A DNA stretch of 61,507 nt from an uncultured Clostridia bacterium (GCA_944383355.1 CALWPF010000007.1:1-61507); one strand, 5' to 3'. Shown: positions 8,901 through 20,385, counted from the stretch's first letter. Translations and numbers: made by a program. Notes: generated by a model not told the origin, from the letters alone.

Positions 8901-9542
8901 CTAGCTACCAGAGCTAGTAGAATTTGGCACTAGGAAAATTATTAAACAGAAAATTATATAAATTAATAATAAAACTACTGACAGTATGGTAAAAATATTT
9001 GCAATTTTTTTGTATTTGGTGTCACTAGAACCTCTAGCAAGTGCATTGACTACTATTGATGCTATAGCTAGCAATATTCCTGGTAAAAATGAATAGAATC
9101 CGTATGCTACAACAAAAAGTATTAATGTAAATGCGCTAGCGCTCTCATGCTCTATATCAGTGAATACAGCCAATGTTAGTATAATAGTAAAAATAAGGAA
9201 TGCTACCGACAAGCCAAATAATACTATTCCAGTTATCATTAAGCCTTTTTTGCTGGACTTTGATTTATCTGCCACCATATTAGCCCCAACTTGAGTTGGG
9301 GTACTAGGTGTAACATCACTGACAGTATTACTATCTATATTGTTGCTGGATATTTGCCCTTTTCCCGCAGATTCTTGACTCTCTACAATAGGCTCGCTGA
9401 CTTTATCTTGTACTTTTATTGTATCTTGTGAATTGCCTTGCTCTTGCCCATCTATTTGACTAACAGTATTTGTCGCTTGTAATGATTGAGCAGTATTGTC
9501 TGTCTCTCTTGTTTTATTTTTTTGTTCTCCGTCCTTTGACAT
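8901..9542 (-). CDS. Membrane protein with disordered N-terminal region
   Basis: I do not recognise this 213-residue protein. Residues 1-95 are rich in Gln, Ser, Thr and Asn with no hydrophobic stretch, so they are probably disordered. Three hydrophobic segments follow, at roughly 100-130, 138-168 and 183-205, the last ending near a Ser-rich tail. The ATG has a GGAGATATA ribosome site, and a promoter lies about 55 bp upstream. It seems to be a single-gene unit. The layout resembles DUF4190-like small membrane proteins, but that is only a resemblance. Confidence 0.7.
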   Translation of the reverse strand: MSKDGEQKNKTRETDNTAQSLQATNTVSQIDGQEQGNSQDTIKVQDKVSEPIVESQESAGKGQISSNNIDSNTVSDVTPSTPTQVGANMVADKSKSSKKGLMITGIVLFGLSVAFLIFTIILTLAVFTDIEHESASAFTLILFVVAYGFYSFLPGILLAIASIVVNALARGSSDTKYKKIANIFTILSVVLLLIYIIFCLIIFLVPNSTSSGS

Positions 9543-9597
9543 TATATCTCCAAATATTTTATACCCTAGCTATTCGACCTTTTATGTAATTTATGTA

Positions 9598-9627
9598 ATT
9601 ATTGCACATACTTATTACTTTTGTCAA
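9598..9627 (-). promoter_or_regulatory. Promoter of the 8901-9542 gene
   Basis: Minus strand: TTGACA (9622-9627), an 18-bp spacer, then AATAAT (9598-9603). It lies directly upstream of the gene starting at 9542. Confidence 0.5.
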
Positions 9628-9674
9628 ACCAATTGTTAAATTATCTAAATAACAAAAGTATTTTGATCAAATAA

Positions 9675-9719
9675 AAAAATTACAACTGCTAATTTACTAA
9701 AGCAGTTGTAATTTTTTTA
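9675..9719 (-). terminator. Terminator of the 785-residue lipoprotein gene
   Basis: A long perfect hairpin (arms AATTACAACTGCT and AGCAGTTGTAATT, ten-base loop) with A-rich and T-rich flanks lies right after the stop codon at 9721. It could work in both directions. Confidence 0.85.
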
Positions 9720-9720
9720 A

Positions 9721-12078
9721 CTAAATCTCAGTAATAATAGTCACATATTTTGAAACATGATGCCAGTATTCGTTATTTGTCGTCTGATAACCAACTCCGT
9801 CTCCAATACCTGCCAAGGCAAAGTACAACTTGTTATACGCATCTGCTGGACTGCACTGCGCATAAAGTGCACCTGGAATGCCAGGATACTCCAAGACCTC
9901 AAGTGAACAATAAATACCACTCTGTGTACCAAATAAAGTTTGTTTGCTTACATCTTTTTTCCAAGTTTGAGGGTATTCATTTTGTCCACCATCTGTCACA
10001 TCATAAACCTTGTATGTTTTGGAATCAAAATATCTGTCAGCAAAAGGTACGGTAGAAGATGTTGATTCATACCTTTTTACTGGAAACATTGCCAAATAAC
10101 TAGAGGTCAAGGTGTATTCACCCTTCCACAATATAGATTGACTAATTTGTACTCCAGTAGAATCAAACTCGTACATTACAGCATGCTCTGCTATTATTGT
10201 TGTGTGATCCTGTGGATCATACAAATTTGTATTTCTTAATATCCTCAAACTTTGGAAATCCCTCAACACATTTAGTGTTGTAAAATCTGAAATATAAACA
10301 TTGTCTATAAACATTGAGATAGTGAGATCTTTTTCGTCACCGTGATATATACCACCACTAAAATCATCTCTCCCCTCTATATGTATAGCACATTCCCATT
10401 CGCCACCAGCACAGATAGAATATTTAGTCTCCATTGCGTCATTTGTTGCATAGCTAGCGTTTATTCTCCAGACATCATAGTTTTTGTCTGTTTCTTCGCT
10501 AATATTGTGGGTAAAATCATACTTTACGTAGCCTACTTGAGACGGAACAAAAATCTCCAACTTTTCTGTATCTCCCATAACATAACGCACAAATCCAGTG
10601 TCCTCGTCTTTTGCTGTAGATGAGTATGATACAGATACACTACTTGGATCCTCCGCCCAAATAAATCCAGAAACATAATTCTCACTGTCGCCAGTTATAA
10701 CTTTTATATCCCCACCCATCTCATCATCACTCTCACATGGATAGTCAGATAAATACAATTGGATATTTACATTAGAAAAATTGTAAACTTCGTTAGTATT
10801 GATATAGAGCACAAATTTACCCAAACTCTCACTAGTTATTTGTATATTTTCCATGGTCCGTAATCCATTAGAAATACCGACTAGCGAGCCACCGAGCCTC
10901 ACACCTAGAGATGGAAATCTAGACCCATCTGATTGGCTCTGAGCGTATGTATAGGGGGTTTTTATCGTATATGTTCCCTCTGGAACAATCATATTAGGCA
11001 CAGACAATGATGTTGCTGCCTCGCCTGTAACTAGATCAAAATAACCTCCAGCAGTTGCTGTCCCTGTCATGGATAACCTAGAGCCAGAAATTGTTATAGT
11101 TATACCGTTAAAAGTAGTCGTTCCTTGGAATAAATTATAAAACAAATTCTTGGTCCCTACATGTACTGTTGTATAATTATCTTCCGTCCTTATGACACCA
11201 GTATATGTCGCAGGCAACTGTAAATACTGCTTGTTCTCTACGACAACAACTTGTCCATTGTACATCAACTTGCCATCTTCCTCAGTAAATTTGTCTGTTA
11301 CTTGGTTACTTACCATAATATTAGCAATTATGTCCCATTTTACAGTATCAGCATCATTTACTTTTTTGTAAACATTACAGCTCTCAGTATCTAGGTATAG
11401 ATCGCCAACTGCTCCCAACTCTATGCTAGGTTCACCTACTCCTGTCAACCATGTAGCACCATCTTTACCATCTTCACCCTTTAATGAACTGACAGCAATC
11501 AACTGTTTCCATTCTGTATCTTGCCCAGTCGTATAGCACCACTCAATATTACCTGAATTTACTCTCAGTGCTATCTCTCTACCATCTTTACCTGTCGCAC
11601 CAACCAAAGAACTAACTTGGATCAAATTTTTCCAATCAATATCCTCTCCAGTTGTATAACGCCATTGAATATAACCGTCACTTACCTGCAAAGCAATTTC
11701 TCTACCATCATCACCCTTTTGACCTGCTAGAGAAGCAACTTCGACCAAATTTTTCCACTCCACATCGCTGCCACTTGTGTATTGCCACTGAATGTAACCT
11801 CCATTTACCCTCAAGGCAATCTCTCGCCCGTCTGCTCCGTCCTCTCCAGTCAAGGTATCAATAGCAATCAGATTTTTCCACTCCACATCATCTCCAGTTG
11901 TATAACGCCACTGAATATAATCACCATTCACTTGGAGCGCAATATTACTTGCTTGTTGATTATTACAAGCACCAAATAAAAAAGTCGCACCTAATACAAA
12001 AAGAATACTAAATGCAATAATCAAAAATTTTTGAGCCACTGCAAAAACTTTTTTATTTTCGCCCTCTTTTATTCCCAT
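9721..12078 (-). CDS. Surface lipoprotein with tandem WKxL/GxDG repeats
   Basis: A 785-residue predicted lipoprotein: charged N-terminus, hydrophobic segment 17-36 and lipobox FGAC with Cys38. Residues ~45-205 hold four copies of a roughly 40-residue module (IALxVNxGxIQWxYT, then EWKxL, then SLxGxxGxDG). Next comes a short collagen-like GEDGKDG stretch and a WLTGVGEPS module that is also seen in the esterase at 15352-17934. The C-terminal two thirds look like beta-rich, adhesin-like domains of no family I know. It is probably anchored to the outside of the membrane. GGGGG upstream of the ATG may serve as ribosome site. It is monocistronic, with its own promoter and terminator. Confidence 0.8.
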   Translation of the reverse strand: MGIKEGENKKVFAVAQKFLIIAFSILFVLGATFLFGACNNQQASNIALQVNGDYIQWRYTTGDDVEWKNLIAIDTLTGEDGADGREIALRVNGGYIQWQYTSGSDVEWKNLVEVASLAGQKGDDGREIALQVSDGYIQWRYTTGEDIDWKNLIQVSSLVGATGKDGREIALRVNSGNIEWCYTTGQDTEWKQLIAVSSLKGEDGKDGATWLTGVGEPSIELGAVGDLYLDTESCNVYKKVNDADTVKWDIIANIMVSNQVTDKFTEEDGKLMYNGQVVVVENKQYLQLPATYTGVIRTEDNYTTVHVGTKNLFYNLFQGTTTFNGITITISGSRLSMTGTATAGGYFDLVTGEAATSLSVPNMIVPEGTYTIKTPYTYAQSQSDGSRFPSLGVRLGGSLVGISNGLRTMENIQITSESLGKFVLYINTNEVYNFSNVNIQLYLSDYPCESDDEMGGDIKVITGDSENYVSGFIWAEDPSSVSVSYSSTAKDEDTGFVRYVMGDTEKLEIFVPSQVGYVKYDFTHNISEETDKNYDVWRINASYATNDAMETKYSICAGGEWECAIHIEGRDDFSGGIYHGDEKDLTISMFIDNVYISDFTTLNVLRDFQSLRILRNTNLYDPQDHTTIIAEHAVMYEFDSTGVQISQSILWKGEYTLTSSYLAMFPVKRYESTSSTVPFADRYFDSKTYKVYDVTDGGQNEYPQTWKKDVSKQTLFGTQSGIYCSLEVLEYPGIPGALYAQCSPADAYNKLYFALAGIGDGVGYQTTNNEYWHHVSKYVTIITEI

Positions 12079-12114
12079 TAACTTTTACCCCCATCATCTT
12101 TTAACTTTATTCTA

Positions 12115-12144
12115 ACTATAGCTTAATGATAGTTTGTTTGTCAA
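12115..12144 (-). promoter_or_regulatory. Promoter of the 785-residue lipoprotein gene
   Basis: Minus strand: TTGACA (12139-12144), an 18-bp spacer, then TATAGT (12115-12120), about 37 bp before the ATG. Confidence 0.6.
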
Positions 12145-12278
12145 GCAAATAAAAAGTTTGTAAGATAGCATTAATGTACAGATCTTCAAAACTAGTTTTT
12201 ACTAAATTAGTAATAATATATAAAAATTTTTATATACTTTGTAAAATAATCACAAATACAGAGTACATATTTTATTAA

Positions 12279-12313
12279 CAAAAAAAGTGTGGTACATCAC
12301 CACACTTAAAAAT
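12279..12313 (-). terminator. groEL terminator
   Basis: Hairpin AAGTGTGG-TACATCA-CCACACTT flanked by A and T tracts, about 40 bp after the groEL stop codon. Confidence 0.85.
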
Positions 12314-12348
12314 CTTGACTCTTAATGAAATATTAATTTATTTGGTAA

Positions 12349-13974
<1,626 letters not shown>

Positions 13975-13984
13975 TCAACACCTC

Positions 13985-14293
13985 CTAATCCTCAATCTTA
14001 GCCAAAATATCTTTTTGAGTAATAACTATCACATCTTCGCCATCTATCCTAAACTGGTTGCCCGCATATTGAGGGAACAAAATCTTGTCGCCCACCTTTA
14101 CTACCATAGGTACCAATTTACCATCTACTACTTCGCCCTCGCCTACTGCCAAAACCTCGGCAATTTGAGGTTTTTCGTTTTCAGCGCCTGCTAGTACTAT
14201 ACCACTAGCGGTAGTCACCTCAGCATTAACACGCTTGATTACAACTCTATCAAACAAAGGTTTAATACGCATAATAAATCCTCCTGTCAACAA
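13985..14293 (-). CDS. groES: 10 kDa co-chaperonin GroES
   Basis: A GroES-family protein of 102 residues as read from 14293; the ATG at residue 8 ([14 protein letters not shown]) is a likelier start because GGAGGA precedes it at the right distance. It has the typical LAVGEGEV and [12 protein letters not shown] segments. It forms the heptameric lid on GroEL. A TATAAT box lies at 14334-14339 on the minus strand, with only a weak -35. I looked for a CIRCE element (TTAGCACTC inverted repeat) and saw none, so HrcA control is not evident. Confidence 0.98.
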   Translation of the reverse strand: MLTGGFIMRIKPLFDRVVIKRVNAEVTTASGIVLAGAENEKPQIAEVLAVGEGEVVDGKLVPMVVKVGDKILFPQYAGNQFRIDGEDVIVITQKDILAKIED

Positions 14294-14370
14294 AAATTGG
14301 GTTTTTTAAAAACTCTGACCTCAATTATAACACAAAAATATGCTTTTGCTACTGTCTTTGTTCAACTTTT

Positions 14371-14399
14371 TTGTATTTTTTTGTATTTTTTTTCATAAT
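14371..14399 (+). promoter_or_regulatory. Promoter that would make a leaderless mRNA
   Basis: TTGTAT (14371-14376), a 17-bp T-rich spacer and CATAAT (14394-14399). The expected start, seven bases past the -10, is 14406, one base before the ATG at 14407. No ribosome site exists in the intervening sequence. Confidence 0.45.
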
Positions 14400-14406
14400 G
14401 TGTAGT

Positions 14407-15189
14407 ATGACACAATATAAAATTGACACTCATCGCAAAGTGTGTCCAGCAGAGCACCCTAGGCGCATAAAGTGGCTGGTAACAATTATTATATTATTTA
14501 TTATTTTGATTTTGTGCCTTACATTTTGCGTGATAGGTCCACTGGGTCAACGCACCTGGGCATGGGACATTTTTGGCATAAATAGATACAATATCAACAC
14601 TGGTACACATTATATAGTTTATACCGAGGCCACTGGTACAGAGCGAGATGCCGTCAAGGAAGAGGCTGAGCGTATCAAAGCACGAGGTGGTGCTGGAAAC
14701 ATTGTAGAAAGAGAAAAATTTTACATTGTACTCAATGCATATCAATCACAAGAAAAAGCAGATAGTGTAGTAGTAAACTTGTCCGCACAAAATATTACAG
14801 CAAAAGTATACGCATTGGACACAAAGCAATTAAATATTAGGAAATATGACTCAACAAATAGAGAAATTTTAATTAGCAATAATGATTTTTTGAAAAATCT
14901 AATTATTAACCTAGAAGATTGCATTACACAATTTGACTCATATATGATGAGTGCTAACAAATTACAAATTAATATCAACAGAATAAAATTAAATTGCCAA
15001 CAAGAATTACAAAAATTATCTAGCCTGCCAGATTTTGAGCAAGATGAATTTTATACTAGAATGGTAACGGTATCCAGTATAGTCGAAGTAATGTGTGACA
15101 AAGATTATAATGCGACTACAGTCAGTGCAATCAGCTGCGAGATAAAAAATAATTTAATTAATATTATTTTTGCCCTAGCACAAAGTTAA
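14407..15189 (+). CDS. Single-pass membrane protein with SPOR-like region
   Basis: This reads as 260 residues from the ATG at 14407. Upstream in-frame ATGs lie inside a T-rich stretch that looks like promoter, so I prefer this one. A cytoplasmic N-terminus with a basic stretch precedes one hydrophobic helix (about residues 25-47). An extracytoplasmic part follows, with a YIVYTEATGTERDAVKEEA to YIVLNAYQSQEKADSV segment that resembles the repeat pattern of SPOR peptidoglycan-binding domains. The C-terminal half is helical and unrecognised. No ribosome site is visible. It points away from groES. Confidence 0.65.
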   Translation: MTQYKIDTHRKVCPAEHPRRIKWLVTIIILFIILILCLTFCVIGPLGQRTWAWDIFGINRYNINTGTHYIVYTEATGTERDAVKEEAERIKARGGAGNIVEREKFYIVLNAYQSQEKADSVVVNLSAQNITAKVYALDTKQLNIRKYDSTNREILISNNDFLKNLIINLEDCITQFDSYMMSANKLQININRIKLNCQQELQKLSSLPDFEQDEFYTRMVTVSSIVEVMCDKDYNATTVSAISCEIKNNLINIIFALAQS

Positions 15190-15248
15190 AAAATTATCCA
15201 ACAAATTTTATAATCATATACAAGGAAAATAATTTGTAATCAAAACAA

Positions 15249-15279
15249 AAAAAAGATGATAGAATATATCACCTTTTTT
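15249..15279 (-). terminator. Terminator of the GDSL esterase gene
   Basis: A twelve-base stem with a seven-base loop. On the minus strand every position pairs (one as G-U), while on the + strand one position is mismatched. It therefore serves mainly the minus-strand gene ending at 15352, and possibly also the convergent + gene. Confidence 0.7.
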
Positions 15280-15351
15280 CACTTATTTAATTTAAACCGT
15301 ACAAGCATAAAATTTTTGTTTTCATAGTTATAAATGACAATCCACATCATC

Positions 15352-17934
15352 TTATTGTGGGAAAGTAAAGGTTAGGTAATCAGTGATATCGGTACTCTCC
15401 GTCCCAAAATCAAAATTGGCAGAAGAACTCTTGATAAGAACAAGACCATACCAGCCATCTTCCTCAATAGTAATGGTAGAGGTAGTCCAGCCACTCACCA
15501 TAGTAATAGATGCATTGGTGGTTTCGTTTTCTACATGGTACAAGCCATAACGGAAATTGTTAGTATCAATTACACTAATTTGTGTACCAGCAGTCAAATA
15601 GAATGCTTTGTCAGCTGAGGCACGGTCCAAAGACGAACTATTGCTATTAAATCTGTTACCATAAATTAAGTTATTTACAAATATACTTACTTCACCACAA
15701 TTCCCTTTTGAAGTGAGTACCAAGACTCTAATGACTCCAGAGTCAGAGCCAGTGATGGTACAAGTATTCCCACTCTGTTGAGAGATAACTGCGTAATCTT
15801 CACCCTCGATAATGAGCCAAGAGTACACACTCTCTCCATCATTATCAATATTGGCTGTAATAGTTACTTCGTCAGCAACACCAACTATCCTACTAGTCAC
15901 ATCTACAGATATGGATGTTTGAATGTTTAGAGTCGGAGTAAATGTAAGATAATCTGTAATATCACTGCTATCGTTACTCAAGTCAAAAGTTTCGCCAGAA
16001 GTTTTACAAATAGCAAAGCCATACCAACCATCTTCTGCTATCGTTCTTGAAGTTGTTGTCCAACCTGTAATGGTTTCGGTAATTGTATTTGATGTTTCGT
16101 CTGCAATCTTGTAAAATCCATATTGATAATTGCTCGAATCAATAATACTAACTGTTGTACCAGCAGTTAAATACAGTGATTTATCTGTTGATAATCTTGT
16201 GTTTAGCATACTACCAGCGAATCTGTTGCCATATGCCAAATTGTTAACACTAATAGAAATTCCTCCCATAATAGTACCATCAGTTGAAGAAGCATGGACA
16301 ATCACTCTACCAGAGTCCACTCCCGTAATAGTACAAAGGTTACCATTTGGATAAATAGTAGCAAACTCGCTCCCACTAGCAATTGACCAAGTAATCTCAG
16401 CCTCAACACTCAGAGTAGCAATAATAGTGGCTGAGTCTCCGATACCGATAACTGTATCTAAGGCATTCAAAACAATACCATCTGTAACTGCTGGAGGGTT
16501 GACAGTGATTTCGCAAGTTGCAGTATGCTCACCATCAACGGTCTTTACTATTATTTGTGTCGTACCGTTACTTAGGGCGGTCACCAATCCATCATCACTA
16601 ACTACAGCAATCTCTTGGTTGTTTGATGTCCAAGTGATTTTTTTATTTGTAGCATTACTAGGGAGCACGGTGGCAGTTAGTTGATATTTGTCAGTAATAT
16701 CAAGAGTAAGTTGCGTCTCATTTAGAGAAACACCTGCTACAGGTACATTCTCGACCTCAGGTAATACTGTAGCGTACATCTCAAGCCACTGTTTCATAAT
16801 ATTTGCAACGATTAGATGACCAGCAGTATTTGGGTGAAGCCCATCTGACATGTATTGATCTCTTATGATTTGTATATTTGGATTGAGCCCACTTATAGCA
16901 AATAAATCAATAACAGGAATTGAATTCCTCGTACAAACCTCTTTGATGGCATCTACGTAATCAGCTAAAACTTGCCCAGCAGAATTGTCCACATAATCGC
17001 CTTGCCTGTGCAAAGGTGTCGCAAATACAATCCTAGAATTTGGATGAGCCTCAATCAAACCTGGAATAATCACATTTAACGCACCATAAAAAGATATATC
17101 AGTTTGATCATCGATTGTACCAAGTGGGGTACCATGACCAAAGTCGTTTGTTCCCATAAAAACTACAATCAAATCAGCGTCAGGAATAGTGGTATATCTA
17201 TTGATGAGTGGACTATGAGTTTCTTCATAATCACTTGTCGCACTAAAGCAACTCCCACTCACTCCCATACCTGTAACACTGGATAATCCCAATGATGTTT
17301 CCAACACTTCCCAGTATTTGTCTCCATCACAATAAGCACCAGCAGTGATGCTATCGCCCACAAAAACTGCAGTCTTGCCAGCATAAACTCCTACCTCAGG
17401 CTCAGCGTCCTCTCCCTTGATGTTCCCTATGTATTTCCAAGCCCCGTTCACCTTTTGATACAAATCATACGAACTTTGATTGAGGTAGACATCTCCATCT
17501 TTCCCGAGTGTATTAGATGGGTGCTCATCTCCAACCAATAAAGATGCACCATCTTGACCAGGTGCTCCAGTCTCCCCTATTGCTCCGTCCTGTCCAGGGG
17601 TACCGTCTACACCAGGCTCTCCGTCTTGACCAGGTGCCCCATCTTGGCCAGGCTTACCAAAATTTTGCATAACGACAGTCCAAGTACCGTCTATCTTTTG
17701 ATAAAGCAAGTAATCATCTATATCAACATACATATCTCCGTCAGAGCCCTGATCGGCTGTTGGCACAGTGGTACCAGTAAACCATTTTGAGCCGTCAGCT
17801 CCGTCAGCTCCGTCAGCACCATTTTGTCCATCCTTGCCACAAGCAGTCAGCAAAACACACGAAAGCACAAGTAAAATTGCGACAAAAATAAGGACTGGCA
17901 ATTTTTTTAAAGAAACATTTACCGTTTTGCTCAT
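15352..17934 (-). CDS. Surface GDSL/SGNH esterase lipoprotein with Big2 domain
   Basis: An 860-residue lipoprotein (lipobox LTAC, Cys32). Residues ~33-175 hold collagen-like GxDGxDG stretches and two copies of a module running from the glycines to a Tyr-Gln-Lys motif (WFTGTTVP..YQK). Residues ~185-390 form an SGNH hydrolase: block I GDSIT with Ser195, block III GTND with Asn263, block V DGLHPN with Asp364 and His367. A Big2-type Ig domain follows (~400-480), then two copies of a YGNRF..DGWYG module separated by Ig-like segments. It probably deacylates surface or host glycans; the substrate is unknown. It is monocistronic. Confidence 0.85.
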   Translation of the reverse strand: MSKTVNVSLKKLPVLIFVAILLVLSCVLLTACGKDGQNGADGADGADGSKWFTGTTVPTADQGSDGDMYVDIDDYLLYQKIDGTWTVVMQNFGKPGQDGAPGQDGEPGVDGTPGQDGAIGETGAPGQDGASLLVGDEHPSNTLGKDGDVYLNQSSYDLYQKVNGAWKYIGNIKGEDAEPEVGVYAGKTAVFVGDSITAGAYCDGDKYWEVLETSLGLSSVTGMGVSGSCFSATSDYEETHSPLINRYTTIPDADLIVVFMGTNDFGHGTPLGTIDDQTDISFYGALNVIIPGLIEAHPNSRIVFATPLHRQGDYVDNSAGQVLADYVDAIKEVCTRNSIPVIDLFAISGLNPNIQIIRDQYMSDGLHPNTAGHLIVANIMKQWLEMYATVLPEVENVPVAGVSLNETQLTLDITDKYQLTATVLPSNATNKKITWTSNNQEIAVVSDDGLVTALSNGTTQIIVKTVDGEHTATCEITVNPPAVTDGIVLNALDTVIGIGDSATIIATLSVEAEITWSIASGSEFATIYPNGNLCTITGVDSGRVIVHASSTDGTIMGGISISVNNLAYGNRFAGSMLNTRLSTDKSLYLTAGTTVSIIDSSNYQYGFYKIADETSNTITETITGWTTTSRTIAEDGWYGFAICKTSGETFDLSNDSSDITDYLTFTPTLNIQTSISVDVTSRIVGVADEVTITANIDNDGESVYSWLIIEGEDYAVISQQSGNTCTITGSDSGVIRVLVLTSKGNCGEVSIFVNNLIYGNRFNSNSSSLDRASADKAFYLTAGTQISVIDTNNFRYGLYHVENETTNASITMVSGWTTSTITIEEDGWYGLVLIKSSSANFDFGTESTDITDYLTFTFPQ

Positions 17935-17976
17935 ATCCCCTCCTCAAGTTACAAAAAACTACATTTTGTTTAACAT

Positions 17977-18006
17977 ATTTTATTAAACAACTACTCCGTA
18001 TGTCAA
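17977..18006 (-). promoter_or_regulatory. Promoter of the GDSL esterase gene
   Basis: Minus strand: TTGACA (18001-18006), an 18-bp spacer, then TAAAAT (17977-17982). The gene's ribosome site is GAGGAGG. Confidence 0.6.
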
Positions 18007-18130
18007 CTATTTTGTGCAATTTTAAAACTCTAATGAATTTGTTTAAATTATTAAAAAAATAATATAAATAGTAATATAAAATGTATAGGCAAAAAAATAT
18101 TGCTCAAATAAATTTAATTACAAAAAAAAT

Positions 18131-18158
18131 AAAAAGCACCACAAATGTAATGCTTTTT
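18131..18158 (-). terminator. Probable terminator of the ABC exporter gene
   Basis: An eight-base stem AAAAAGCA/TGCTTTTT with a twelve-base loop, about 135 bp after the stop codon at 18293. It is weaker than the other terminators. The rest of 17935-18292 is AT-rich with no gene visible. Confidence 0.5.
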
Positions 18159-18292
18159 AATTATTAAATTATTTAGTGCCATTGAGCAAATATTGATATC
18201 TTGTATTATTCTAAAAATCAGTTAAATACAAAATATCCTTATTTTACTACCGACATCAAAATGCACTGTGCACTGTGATTTTATAAATCTGA

Positions 18293-20146
18293 TTATTCCT
18301 CTGATTGATAAAGATTGCGATAAACGCTACAAGACTTGCGCAACTCTTCATGCGGACCATCTGCAATAATTTTGTTACCATCTATTACCAAAATCCTATC
18401 ACAGTCTACTACTGTAGTTAACCTATGTGCAACTATCACTACAGTGCGCTCACCGCTCAAGTTGTGAATAACCTCTTTTATCTTACCCTGACTCTCATTG
18501 TCTAGGGCGCTAGTTGCCTCGTCCAATAGCAATACTTTGCTATCTTTGAGCAATGCTCTAGCAATAGCCAATCGTTGCTTTTGTCCACCACTTAGCATTA
18601 TACCACTCTCACCAACTACACTATCGTACCCCTCTGGCTTGGTCATAATAAAGTCATGAATTTGTGCTTTTTTACAAGCGTCAATGATTTCCTCTTGGGT
18701 AGCATCAGGCTTGGCAAACAATAAATTCTCACGAATTGTCATATTAAAGATATATGGAGCCTGTGGTACAACGCTCACTGTATTGCGCAACGCATCTTCT
18801 GTCAAGTCAGCAATATTTATACCATCAAGCAAAATCTCACCTGAGTCTATATCATATATCTTTGGTATTAGATTGATAATAGTACTCTTACCTTGACCAG
18901 ACTTACCAACGATTCCTATTGTCTCACCAGCATTAATTTTGAATGACATATCCTGGAATAGTGACATATCCTCTCTATAACTAAATGTAACATGTTTAAA
19001 CTCTATCTCGCCTCTAGGCTCAGGCAAATCAAGCGTACCAAAATGCTCTTTTGGATATTTTTCATCATTTAATATCTCGCATACACGCTCAGCACTCACC
19101 TCAGCATCTTGCATCAACTCATATACTTGGTTGACGTTATCAAATAACTCAAGCATATACCAACGGTATGTAATCAGCACCAATACCCCACCTAGAGTCA
19201 CGGCATTGCTCTGCAACATTAATACAGCCACAACAAAAAATACAAACAATGCAAGTCCATGCAAAATCGAACCCGTCTTGATAAATGCTTGGCGTTGATT
19301 GGTAGTATCTACAATGGACTTGTAACGATTTAGTGATAGACCAACCATTTTCTTTAGCATTATGTGTTTTAGGTTCAAATTCTTTACATCACAATTACCA
19401 CGCACCATCTCATTAAAGGCACTAGTATTGTTATCATGAATTAATTTGTTTCGCCTCTGATTACGCTTTTGAAAAAACTTGTTGTAGATAAAATAAGTCA
19501 AAAATTGGATAATGCTACAACCAAACAACACGAGCGCAAGCCAAGGATTCACAAAAAACGCATAAATAGTAAAAGCAAACGCCTCTATCAAGTTTGTTGA
19601 ATAATTGATAACCTGTGTAAAGTTATCAGATATCTTTGCAGGGTCATTATTGATACGATTGAGTATATCTCCAGTACTGACTGTGTCGTATTTTTTTGCC
19701 TTGGTATCCAATATAGCCTCTGCCAATGCCACACGCAAGTTGTGGGCTGTACCCTGAGATGCTCTAGATATTACTAACATATATACCCAATATATGCCAT
19801 ACATTCCAGCAAAAGCTACTGCATACACAGCACCCCATATTAATACTTGTTGCCATTCGCTAGCGGTCAAGAGATCAATGATGTTTTGCAAAGCTATTGG
19901 TACCATTAGCGAAACAGCTGCAGCAATAATACCTAATACTATTGCCCAAATATAATAATGCTTTTCTCTACCTGCATAATGCAATAATTGCATCATGTCA
20001 GGAAAACCACGGTGTTTTTTCTTGCCACTTGCTACCTTGTCCATCACCTCACGGTAAGTTACGCCATAGCGTTCTGTGTATCTTGAGTCCAATGCATTTA
20101 GCTTCAGGTCCTTTTGCTCTTGGCGACCTTTCTTGTCAATATGCAT
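18293..20146 (-). CDS. ABC exporter, fused permease and ATPase
   Basis: A 617-residue half-transporter of the MsbA/LmrA type. Six membrane segments lie within about residues 65-340. The nucleotide-binding domain has Walker A GKSGQGKST, signature LSGGQKQR, Walker B VLLLDEATSALD and switch His in VAHRLTTV. As a half-transporter it should act as a homodimer; no partner gene is adjacent. It may export lipid, drug or peptide. A 19-codon ORF with its own promoter lies 148 bp upstream on the same strand. An AAGGGAG ribosome site precedes the ATG. Confidence 0.93.
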   Translation of the reverse strand: MHIDKKGRQEQKDLKLNALDSRYTERYGVTYREVMDKVASGKKKHRGFPDMMQLLHYAGREKHYYIWAIVLGIIAAAVSLMVPIALQNIIDLLTASEWQQVLIWGAVYAVAFAGMYGIYWVYMLVISRASQGTAHNLRVALAEAILDTKAKKYDTVSTGDILNRINNDPAKISDNFTQVINYSTNLIEAFAFTIYAFFVNPWLALVLFGCSIIQFLTYFIYNKFFQKRNQRRNKLIHDNNTSAFNEMVRGNCDVKNLNLKHIMLKKMVGLSLNRYKSIVDTTNQRQAFIKTGSILHGLALFVFFVVAVLMLQSNAVTLGGVLVLITYRWYMLELFDNVNQVYELMQDAEVSAERVCEILNDEKYPKEHFGTLDLPEPRGEIEFKHVTFSYREDMSLFQDMSFKINAGETIGIVGKSGQGKSTIINLIPKIYDIDSGEILLDGINIADLTEDALRNTVSVVPQAPYIFNMTIRENLLFAKPDATQEEIIDACKKAQIHDFIMTKPEGYDSVVGESGIMLSGGQKQRLAIARALLKDSKVLLLDEATSALDNESQGKIKEVIHNLSGERTVVIVAHRLTTVVDCDRILVIDGNKIIADGPHEELRKSCSVYRNLYQSEE

Positions 20147-20206
20147 AAAACTTTTCTCCCTTTTAATCTAAAAAATAATTTTGTATCATACACTCCATCA
20201 AATGGG

Positions 20207-20256
20207 CAAAAAAACAGCGGTATCCATAAACAAAAATACAAAAATAAGATACCGCT
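20207..20256 (-). terminator. Terminator of the 19-codon ORF unit
   Basis: Nine perfect base pairs (AGCGGTATC with GATACCGCT) enclose a 23-base A-rich loop, followed on the minus strand by GTTTTTTTG. It lies between the short ORF and the exporter gene, so it may also attenuate readthrough into the exporter. Confidence 0.6.
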
Positions 20257-20293
20257 ACCAAACTAGTACAAACACCTAACTGTGTCAAAAAAA

Positions 20294-20353
20294 TTAATTT
20301 CCTGCCAATTTGAGGAGCGTATCAAAAAAATAATAATCTAAAATAATGTTCAT
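20294..20353 (-). CDS. Candidate 19-residue peptide ORF
   Basis: The ORF reads MNIILDYYFFDTLLKLAGN. It has an excellent ribosome site (AAAAGGAGG, complement of 20364-20372) ten bases before its ATG, a promoter (20386-20414) and a terminator (20207-20256). This is a complete expression unit, unusual for chance. The peptide has a hydrophobic, aromatic face with few charges, so it could be an exported signal, a small toxin or an amphipathic peptide. The exporter downstream on the same strand is a natural partner. The function is unknown, and it could also be a leader peptide for attenuation. Confidence 0.5.
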   Translation of the reverse strand: MNIILDYYFFDTLLKLAGN

Positions 20354-20385
20354 TTATTTAATACCTCCTTTTGTAAAATTGTCTT

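Noticed and set aside
14294-14370. CIRCE (HrcA) operator upstream of groES
   Set aside because: No TTAGCACTC inverted repeat is present in either strand of this interval.
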